The notes under the pieces are model-generated. The model did no database searches, was not told where the DNA came from, and saw only the letters and a list, made by a program, of their open reading frames with translations. Below are positions 39,854 to 45,596 of a DNA stretch of 45,596 bases, piece after piece (the stretch's first letter is position 1; every line of letters begins with the position of its first letter). Source of the stretch: a virus; IMG/VR virus record IMGVR_UViG_3300035643_000024, positions 1 through 45,596 of that record; one strand, 5' to 3'. Position numbers and translations under genes: made by a program.

Positions 39854-40534
39854 CTATCTCCCGATAAAATATTGTCTCATACGCCGATACGGTCTTTGGC
39901 GCGTCGGTTGACTTTGTTGATTTTTTACATTTGTACGAATGATTTTGCTAAGTTTTAATTCCGCTATTGCGGTCAAGCGTTCAAAGGCTGTGTATCTATC
40001 CAAAGTTAGATTCGCATACGCAGCAGTTTTTGGCGCAAGATACGTTTCCCCATCCATCAATGGAATTGTATCAGATTCGGACTGTGGCACGGGTAAACCA
40101 GCTTCATAATCCAAACGTAAATCCTTGTTGGCTGTTGAACCAAGGAAAATTAACTCATTTTGTTGCCACATCCAATAAGTTAAATCTGAATCCTGCTCCA
40201 AATTTGGTGCCCAAGTTTTGCGTACCATTTCCTCAAAATCTTCCCAAGCACCACCCGCGTCACGTTCCCATAATTTCACAGGTTGGCGTAAATCAGTTGG
40301 TAATGCTGGAGTTGTGGTAAGACTTATAACCGTATTCCCTGCTAAGAAGTTCAACAGTAAGACGGTTTTATCAACTGTAGGGAGTCCATTGAGATACATG
40401 TCCTCAAATAAATCGTGACACGCTTCTTGTAGGCACGGAATCAGCACTGAATCCGGCCAAAAACTGCGCTGCGAGTCATTAAGATATGCAGCAGCAGCGG
40501 ATTGTAGAACTTGACCGGCGGTGACTATTGGCAT
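39854..40534 (-). CDS. Head-tail adaptor (connector) protein
   Basis: Start chosen at ATG 40534 (AGGGGCTAAG upstream), 226 residues. MPIVTAGQVLQSAAAAYLND, LIPCLQEACHDLFEDMYLNG, then LPTDLRQPVKLWERDAGGAW and FLGSTANKDLRLDYEAGLPV: the order of helical bundle and beta insert of podovirus adaptors (T7 gp11/P22 gp4 type), ending in helices (ERLTAIAELKLSKIIRTNVK) and a basic tail. It joins portal and nozzle. Confidence 0.72.
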   Translation of the reverse strand: MPIVTAGQVLQSAAAAYLNDSQRSFWPDSVLIPCLQEACHDLFEDMYLNGLPTVDKTVLLLNFLAGNTVISLTTTPALPTDLRQPVKLWERDAGGAWEDFEEMVRKTWAPNLEQDSDLTYWMWQQNELIFLGSTANKDLRLDYEAGLPVPQSESDTIPLMDGETYLAPKTAAYANLTLDRYTAFERLTAIAELKLSKIIRTNVKNQQSQPTRQRPYRRMRQYFIGR

Positions 40535-40535
40535 C

Positions 40536-40667
40536 TTAGCCCCTGAAAATCGGTCCAAAAACTTTGGTGATAAGCCACAGTCCACCAAAGATCAGAACCC
40601 AAATTGATCCAATAGCAACTGCGAGTATTCCAATTATTTCGAGAATTATATGAATTAATCGCATCAT
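40536..40667 (-). CDS. Very small membrane protein
   Basis: 43 residues, MMRLIHIILEIIGILAVAIG..., a long hydrophobic region (one or two helices) and a basic end (TKVFGPIFRG). ATGA overlap with the upstream stop supports the start. It could be a second holin-type protein; unknown. Confidence 0.58.
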   Translation of the reverse strand: MMRLIHIILEIIGILAVAIGSIWVLIFGGLWLITKVFGPIFRG

Positions 40668-41386
40668 CCACCAAGCATTTCACTTAGAGTTTCTCTGGGT
40701 ACAGATGCACTCTTGCCGGCATTTGCATATAAAGCATTTTCTCGTTCAATTGCTGCATTGAAGTCAGCCCATTCCTTTGCCTTTACAACACTACCACAAT
40801 TTGAGCACTTAATAGCAGCCTTGTTAATCATTGTGGTACAAATTGGGCATGGAATAATATTAAGAAGTTCAGGATGCGCTTCAACAGCTTCTAAATACTC
40901 ACGTTTGTAGTTAAGAAACTTAACAGCAAATCGTTGCAAATTCGACACGGCGGAATGCTTATGATTTGATTTAACCCAATCATCATCAGCCATGCGGACA
41001 AGTTCTTTGAACCATAAAATTTGCCGTTTTCTGGCATCGTCAATCTCTTCTGGATGCTTTGCGTGAATCTGATCCACGCTTAATGCATCAGGAACCCAAA
41101 AAATTCCCGGTCCACCATCACCAGTGATGCCGATAACCGATCGCGCAAAATCTTGCACGATGGCACGTGCAACTTCGTATGGCGTTGCATCAATATTCAG
41201 GAATTTTTGTGCGCTTTCACATCCCATATAAACGTGATATTTGCTCGTTTTCACAACTAATATCACAAAATTTTTCCCATCAGATTCAGGAATAAAAAAA
41301 TCACCTGGATGGATGCCGATTTTGCGGGCATCAATTCTGAATGGCACAATTGACGCTATTGTGGCTTGTGGTTCGTAGTTTTGCAT
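40664..41386 (-). CDS. Hypothetical protein with C-terminal zinc ribbon
   Basis: 240 residues, MQNYEPQATIASIVPFRIDA. The first half is alpha/beta (GKNFVILVVKTSKYHVYMGC), the second helical, then CPICTTMINKAAIKCSNCGS (residues about 179-198), a zinc ribbon, and a tail. Encoded between capsid and adaptor genes with the gene at 41356-41997; a head-assembly accessory (scaffold partner or ring protein) is possible. I do not recognise the family. Confidence 0.7.
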   Translation of the reverse strand: MQNYEPQATIASIVPFRIDARKIGIHPGDFFIPESDGKNFVILVVKTSKYHVYMGCESAQKFLNIDATPYEVARAIVQDFARSVIGITGDGGPGIFWVPDALSVDQIHAKHPEEIDDARKRQILWFKELVRMADDDWVKSNHKHSAVSNLQRFAVKFLNYKREYLEAVEAHPELLNIIPCPICTTMINKAAIKCSNCGSVVKAKEWADFNAAIERENALYANAGKSASVPRETLSEMLGG

Positions 41387-41997
41387 TTCTCCTCCACTAT
41401 GTTAGGTTTTGCTCCAGAGTCCAAAGCATTTGGAATTGCATCGCCATAATGCAATGAATCTGTAAGACTAGACTCATTACCTTGGATTAATTCACGCATC
41501 TTATTGACTTCTTCTTCAGCTTGCTTGATAATCTGATCTTGCATCATTGCGGCTATCTTATGTCTCTCCCAAGGATGATCTATTGCATAAATCACGACTT
41601 GACAAACATCGAGTCGTGGAATCAACGCGACTCCGTTTGTATCAAATACATAAATTGGTTCGTATGTACCTTTCCATGCAAGCGGAAGCTCTTTGGACAA
41701 TTTCCCCGGTGGTGGGAAGAACTTCTCAAGAATCCAACGTTCTTTGATGTAGGAGTATTTTGGAACAAGTTTAGTAACATTCTCCTCAGTTCTTAAATAA
41801 ATTCCATTGTACACAATGTCAAAATTTCCGTGGCGTAATTCGTATTCTTCGTCAGACCAAATTAATTTGAATCTTGGTCTGTCCTTCAACGTCCCAAAAC
41901 AGCCATATTGAGAGCACAAAGCAACATTAATTGCCTTCACATCACGCACAATGCTCTCAGAGTGCATACTTGGAGAGTAAATCTCAACGTATGACAT
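41356..41997 (-). CDS. Hypothetical protein of the head region
   Basis: 213 residues, MSYVEIYSPSMHSESIVRDV, a beta-rich core with aromatic strands (FKLIWSDEEYELRHGNFDIV, YEPIYVFDTNGVALIPRLDV) and a helical, acidic C-terminal third. It overlaps the next gene by 31 bases in another frame. Found together with the zinc-ribbon gene between capsid and connector, where minor head proteins occur. No family recognised. Confidence 0.68.
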   Translation of the reverse strand: MSYVEIYSPSMHSESIVRDVKAINVALCSQYGCFGTLKDRPRFKLIWSDEEYELRHGNFDIVYNGIYLRTEENVTKLVPKYSYIKERWILEKFFPPPGKLSKELPLAWKGTYEPIYVFDTNGVALIPRLDVCQVVIYAIDHPWERHKIAAMMQDQIIKQAEEEVNKMRELIQGNESSLTDSLHYGDAIPNALDSGAKPNIVEEKCKTTNHKPQ

Positions 41998-42005
41998 ATT
42001 GGCCT

Positions 42006-42119
42006 TTATTGAATGATGTGCGTGTCATGCAACATCAGCGCGATATTTTTTACAGCCTCCCGTTGACGTGTTGCGAGTTCAGCTGCCACTGAGTTTCCAC
42101 AAGCACGCACACCATCCAA
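42006..42119 (-). CDS. Doubtful 37-residue protein
   Basis: An open frame with TTG at 42119 directly after the capsid stop (MDGVRACGNSVAAELATRQR..., ending DTHIIQ). No good ribosome site, but it fills the gap between capsid and next gene and looks helical. Weak. Confidence 0.3.
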   Translation of the reverse strand: MDGVRACGNSVAAELATRQREAVKNIALMLHDTHIIQ

Positions 42120-42124
42120 AGTTT

Positions 42125-43423
42125 TTAATACCCGCTTGGAATTGCTAGTGCATAAATATAACTGCACGCAGCAGGATTCCTCACAAAAACGTTAAAACTC
42201 GCCACTAGGTAAAAGATGCGAGATGCGAGCAAACCACCTGAAGTTCCATAAAGTGGAAATATTTTATTTTTATCCACTTCATAGAATCCAGGTTTGTGAA
42301 GTTCCGCGCGGCCCCACACATCTAAATCTACAAAATCAATGCGAGTTCTGTCCCAGTTGTAGGATAACTTTAATGGTGCTCCAGCTAAACGCATCGCATC
42401 AGAGAAATACAAGTCAAGAGGTTCCTCATGTGCTGATTTCACAATTTGAACCACTCCATAACCCATTTCTTCATAAGCTGATGCCTGCGCTGGATGCGTC
42501 CATGCTTGCAACTTTTTAGATCGTGCCTCAAGACCAATTCTATCACCAATCAAATTCATTGCAAGACGTGGTTGTGGATGTGCTAATGGCTGATTTGCAC
42601 CATTTACCGAATTTGCTACAACCTCTGGAATAGTTGCACGGTTGAAGCCGAGCCATGTGCCAACAGTGCTGGAATTGTGGTGGTAATAAACTCCAAAAAG
42701 ACTCATCGGTGGCGTTGTGGCAGATGCGCCGGATACCACAACTTTATCACCAGCCGTAACACCATTGATTTGTCCGGTCGCAACTTGGAATGTAAATGTG
42801 GGAATGTTCAAGTATGTGATAGCAGCCTCATTTTGTGCAGTCGGTGGTTGTTGTGTGCCGGTTCTTTGTGTAAGATATGTATTGGCCCAAACTGCAATAT
42901 CACAGCCAAAACGAAGTAAATGGGCACGGAAACCATCGGAGTTCATTACGTAAGTATCATATCCTGTTGGTGAATTTTGTGTCCAAGAACCGACAGTGCC
43001 AAGAGTCCCATTTCCATCACCACATGAAATAATCTTATCAGTGTTGGAACGGAACATTCCCATTGATTTGGCCATTAGATCACGGAAGTTGTTAATAACT
43101 GCTTTCCTTTGGTCGTCCGTGACCCACTCTGAACGAGTTGTCCATTCAATTGCATGTTCCAAATCCACAGTATTAATTACTGCCTTGTCATAGACCGGCC
43201 CACCACCGCGTCCCATGTCGCCACCGTCAGAGTTCCATTGTCTAGTTTTCCCACCGGGACGTAAATCCAAGACGATACGCAAATCACGTCCATTTACAAC
43301 CTCTACTGGTCGTTTTTCGATTTGCGAAAAAAATGTATTGTCTCTTTCGTACAATGTTGCGACCACAGGAGTTATTCGTTCAATTTCCGCGTTAATTACA
43401 GCAGCTTCTGTCATCGTTGCCAT
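42125..43423 (-). CDS. Major capsid protein
   Basis: 432 residues with TTAGGAGAACAAT before ATG 43423. N-terminus MATMTEAAVINAEIERITPV; then VNGRDLRIVLDLRPGGKTRQ with a Gly-rich loop (DGGDMGRGGGPVYDK), TVDLEHAIEWTTRSEWVTDD, a long spine-helix-like region and C-terminal PLYGTSGGLLASRIFYLVAS. Length, composition and the place after scaffold fit an HK97-fold capsid protein. No obvious protease site; a scaffold gene precedes it. Confidence 0.85.
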   Translation of the reverse strand: MATMTEAAVINAEIERITPVVATLYERDNTFFSQIEKRPVEVVNGRDLRIVLDLRPGGKTRQWNSDGGDMGRGGGPVYDKAVINTVDLEHAIEWTTRSEWVTDDQRKAVINNFRDLMAKSMGMFRSNTDKIISCGDGNGTLGTVGSWTQNSPTGYDTYVMNSDGFRAHLLRFGCDIAVWANTYLTQRTGTQQPPTAQNEAAITYLNIPTFTFQVATGQINGVTAGDKVVVSGASATTPPMSLFGVYYHHNSSTVGTWLGFNRATIPEVVANSVNGANQPLAHPQPRLAMNLIGDRIGLEARSKKLQAWTHPAQASAYEEMGYGVVQIVKSAHEEPLDLYFSDAMRLAGAPLKLSYNWDRTRIDFVDLDVWGRAELHKPGFYEVDKNKIFPLYGTSGGLLASRIFYLVASFNVFVRNPAACSYIYALAIPSGY

Positions 43424-43432
43424 ATTGTTCTC

Positions 43433-44680
43433 CTAAGATTTTCCGTCAAGAAGCTCTCTATCGGAAACTTTACTGTAATCCACTTTCCCTGGAGATGTTC
43501 TTGATCTAGTTCCTCCACCACCACCGCCGACTGTATTCTTACGCTTACCTTTTTCTATATCCTCCGGTGTTGGCTCAGAACGTTTCGTTTTAGTTTTATC
43601 CCGCATTCGTTTTACTAATGCAGGAATTTCACTTCTAGCGCGTGACAGGAACGCGGAAATTATATCTGTCTTGGATTGACCGCTTAAAGAACTTTTCGCA
43701 GCACGACCCCACAATCCTTTCATTCGGGTCATGTGTGCATTGTCAGCCTGCAATGCCTCTTTCACTTGCTGGCAAACTTTGTCAGCAATGTATTCGGAAT
43801 CAAATGCGCTTAATTCATTTTCTGGATCAATTTTAGCAACTTCAGCTTGAACTAACTTTGTTAATCCAGCACCAACTTGAGCTTGCGTATCCAATTCATA
43901 TTCGCGTGCTCTTTCCGCCCAGAAACCATCAATCCTTTCTTGTTCAGGATTTCGTGTATCAGATGCGCGTTCAGTTCTTTCAAATTTTGGCAAAGATATT
44001 GCTTTTTTGCCAGAGGCGTAGTCCACATCACCAAAAATAAATTTTGCTATCCATGCAGCGGCGGCTTGAAGATTTTTGTTGTCAGAACTGATACCAGCCT
44101 GATATGCGCCTTTGATAACACCATCAATTATTGGCGCTGTGATTGCGTTGTACATATCCCTGTCAGCTTTCAACAACGCCGGCAGGAATGTAGAAACGTA
44201 ACCTTGGTAAATATTCTCGTCATTATCTTTCATCACAGTGAGAAACTCTGATGTGCCTTCGGGAGTTCCAGCACTTACCATTTCTTCAAGTCCACGGTAA
44301 TCATCTGCAAGCTGCCTTGCGGTTTGTGCATCTTCCACAGTATCGTAAAGTTCGGTTAATTCTCTTTCGCGCCCCATAGCTTCACGGACTTCAGGAAAAT
44401 CTTTGAAGAAATCTTTGTATTTTGCAGTGATTTTACTGAATGATGGTCTTGTATGTCCATTTGCAAGAACAACATCTGGCTCAATTATTGCTTCTTCCTC
44501 TGGTCTTTTACCTTCTTTTTCTTCTTCTTCCTTTTCAGGTGGAACTTCCTCCTCAATTTTTGGTGGAACTTCTTCAACTTTTACTGGAATTTCTTCACGG
44601 TTCAAATCCGCAAAATCAAGGTCTTGTCCAGTATCTTCACCAATTACGGTAGTGGATGGACTACCAATGTTTGCACCCAT
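43433..44680 (-). CDS. Capsid scaffolding protein
   Basis: 415 residues. Acidic, Pro/Glu-rich N-terminus (VPPKIEEEVPPEKEEEEKEG), a helical centre and a basic C-terminal end (RMRDKTKTKRSEPTPEDIEK, then a Gly run and SRTSPGK) that would bind the capsid inner face. It lies directly upstream of the capsid gene, nine bases away, as scaffolds do. GGAGGAGATAAA precedes ATG 44680. No protease motif seen. Confidence 0.8.
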   Translation of the reverse strand: MGANIGSPSTTVIGEDTGQDLDFADLNREEIPVKVEEVPPKIEEEVPPEKEEEEKEGKRPEEEAIIEPDVVLANGHTRPSFSKITAKYKDFFKDFPEVREAMGRERELTELYDTVEDAQTARQLADDYRGLEEMVSAGTPEGTSEFLTVMKDNDENIYQGYVSTFLPALLKADRDMYNAITAPIIDGVIKGAYQAGISSDNKNLQAAAAWIAKFIFGDVDYASGKKAISLPKFERTERASDTRNPEQERIDGFWAERAREYELDTQAQVGAGLTKLVQAEVAKIDPENELSAFDSEYIADKVCQQVKEALQADNAHMTRMKGLWGRAAKSSLSGQSKTDIISAFLSRARSEIPALVKRMRDKTKTKRSEPTPEDIEKGKRKNTVGGGGGGTRSRTSPGKVDYSKVSDRELLDGKS

Positions 44681-44691
44681 TTTATCTCCTC

Positions 44692-45596
44692 CTAGAGTTT
44701 CTGATAAATTTCCTCAAAAACTTGCCCTAAATCGTTCCTGTACTGCCTATCGTTGTACTCAATTTCCTCAGCACGTTCTAAAGCCATGTCCATTGAACTG
44801 TTAATATCTTCACCAACACCACAAGCAACGCCGACTGTAGCAGTTCCGGTTGCTACTACTGGTTCATTTTTTTCATCCAGCATTATTCCATAGGCATGAA
44901 AATCTTTATATGGCGGTTTGCCCAAACCTTCAATGTGCACACCGGTAGGAACTTCACCTTGGTGTGATGGATATGGTGCCATTGACATTCTTACACCACT
45001 TGCAAAGGATTCTCGTAATCGCATCTGGTTTGTCTGCTTACGTGCGAGATCACTGAAGAATTTTCCCATATCTCCGTAGTACAGAGATGTGAATAATACC
45101 GGCGCTGCGTCATAACCAAACCTCGGTGTAAACTCAAGCCCATACACCCGACGTGTCGGTGTGACAATAACGTTAATATCAATCGGTCCCGTGTATCCTT
45201 TTCCTGACAACCAGTGTTCAACTTTTTCAAGAGTCTGCTCACAATATTCATCCTCACAGGGCCAAATTACATTTCCTGAACAACCTACTGTCGGACCTAA
45301 ATCACCAGCCAAAAATTTCTTGCTTTCTATTGTGTGATTGAATGGACGTAAAAATTTCTCACCATCAAACCAACCTTCGGTTGATAAATCTATGCCTTCA
45401 ATGTATTCCTGAAGAATGAATGTATGACCACCCGCCATAAGTGATGGAGCCTTATCCAGAAATTCTAGCATATCTTGTTTATCTTTCGCAACATGAGATG
45501 GTACAATTCCTGAACTTTCTCCACTTGGCTTAAAAACCAATCGAGTAAACTCGTCTGAGCTATTAACGAGTTCTTTGGCAGTCTCGAAATCATCAA
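44692..45596 (-). CDS. PurD-like ATP-grasp ligase, main part (N-terminus at 1-473)
   Basis: Together with 1-473 this gives a 416-residue enzyme, close to PurD (about 425). After the joint it reads LVFKPSGESSG (Lys 138 at the ATP phosphate), FILQEYIEGIDLSTEGWFDG (ATP-binding EYIEG strand), GDLGPTVGCSGNVIWP (counterpart of PurD DTGPNTGGMGAY), then YGLEFTPRFGYDAAPV, the family's EFNvRFGDPE with Asn replaced by Thr. ATP-grasp enzymes join a carboxylate to an amine via an acyl phosphate. The substrate loops differ from true PurD, so the substrate is unknown: purine-like, amino-acid addition to DNA base or protein are options. Its TAG lies at the scaffold gene's ribosome site, so it belongs to the capsid operon. 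Confidence 0.85.
   Translation of the reverse strand, partial: DDFETAKELVNSSDEFTRLVFKPSGESSGIVPSHVAKDKQDMLEFLDKAPSLMAGGHTFILQEYIEGIDLSTEGWFDGEKFLRPFNHTIESKKFLAGDLGPTVGCSGNVIWPCEDEYCEQTLEKVEHWLSGKGYTGPIDINVIVTPTRRVYGLEFTPRFGYDAAPVLFTSLYYGDMGKFFSDLARKQTNQMRLRESFASGVRMSMAPYPSHQGEVPTGVHIEGLGKPPYKDFHAYGIMLDEKNEPVVATGTATVGVACGVGEDINSSMDMALERAEEIEYNDRQYRNDLGQVFEEIYQKL
45470..45596. repeat. Direct terminal repeat, right copy (circle junction)
   Basis: Identical to bases 1-127; see the left copy. The ATP-grasp reading frame runs through it without a break in both copies, which shows that the overlap is exact and that the gene is whole when the circle is closed. Confidence 0.97.

Noticed and set aside
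44595-44615. GGTTCAAATCC resembling a tRNA T-loop
   Set aside because: It lies within the scaffold gene and no cloverleaf or acceptor stem can be drawn. No tRNA gene was found elsewhere.
44403-44804. Plus-strand 133-codon frame opposite scaffold and ATP-grasp
   Set aside because: Low-complexity shadow of the Glu-rich scaffold N-terminus (Ser/Phe-rich), without ribosome site.

Overview
The window holds one complete virus genome. Bases 1-127 are repeated exactly at 45470-45596, so the contig closes into a circle (or a circularly permuted map) of 45,469 bp. The content is that of a tailed dsDNA phage with a short, podovirus-like tail: large terminase, portal, scaffold, major capsid protein, adaptor, a large nozzle-like protein, a beta-helix tailspike and a set of large internal-virion-like proteins. 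There is no sheath, tape measure, integrase, lysogeny repressor, tRNA, phage RNA polymerase or CRISPR array. Base composition looks AT-rich (about 40% GC by eye). Sec signal peptides ending in A-x-A or S-G followed by Q, and one Tat signal, suggest a Gram-negative host. I cannot name the host or a close relative; it looks like an uncultivated phage.

Layout: two transcription arms diverge from a 0.7-kb regulatory and origin-like region (12806-13513). The rightward arm (13514-27952) is a dense string of about 33 mostly tiny genes, often overlapping by ATGA or GTGA, ending in the replication and recombination machinery: a zinc-ribbon SNF2 helicase, a Cas4-like PD-(D/E)XK nuclease with Fe-S type cysteines, a LuxR-type HTH protein, a degenerate Sak4-like ATPase, an SSB-like protein, an HNH nuclease, a uracil-DNA-glycosylase / 3'-5' exonuclease / family A polymerase fusion, a dCTP deaminase and a DUF3987-like helicase. 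The leftward arm runs from 12805 down to 1, passes through the circle junction and continues from 45469 down to 27949. It carries a probable small terminase, large terminase, lysis-like genes, portal, a group of secreted proteins, an HNH nuclease, a PurD-like ATP-grasp enzyme, scaffold, capsid, connector, tail and ejection proteins. The two arms meet head to head at 27949-27952 with overlapping stop codons.

Regulation visible in the sequence: a TTGACA-type leftward promoter with a perfect 15-bp palindrome between its -35 and -10 boxes, a second palindrome sharing its ATCGGAT core, six copies of GTAA-N3-TTAC flanking an AT-rich tract (origin or operator array), a rightward promoter with a structured leader, and a small rightward two-gene island (12010-12296) with its own promoter and a bidirectional terminator. 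Several intergenic hairpins and one pseudoknot have G-U pairs or positions that fit the transcribed strand.

The most unusual content is (i) an export set: five structural-operon proteins with clear Sec signal peptides, including the tailspike-like protein, plus one with a Tat signal; (ii) a full-length PurD-like ATP-grasp ligase directly upstream of scaffold and capsid; (iii) a hexamer, CGCATC/GATGCG, present about 83 times, roughly six-fold above chance; and (iv) replication proteins whose usual motifs are altered (HDE to HDA in the polymerase, degenerate Walker motifs in the Sak4-like protein).
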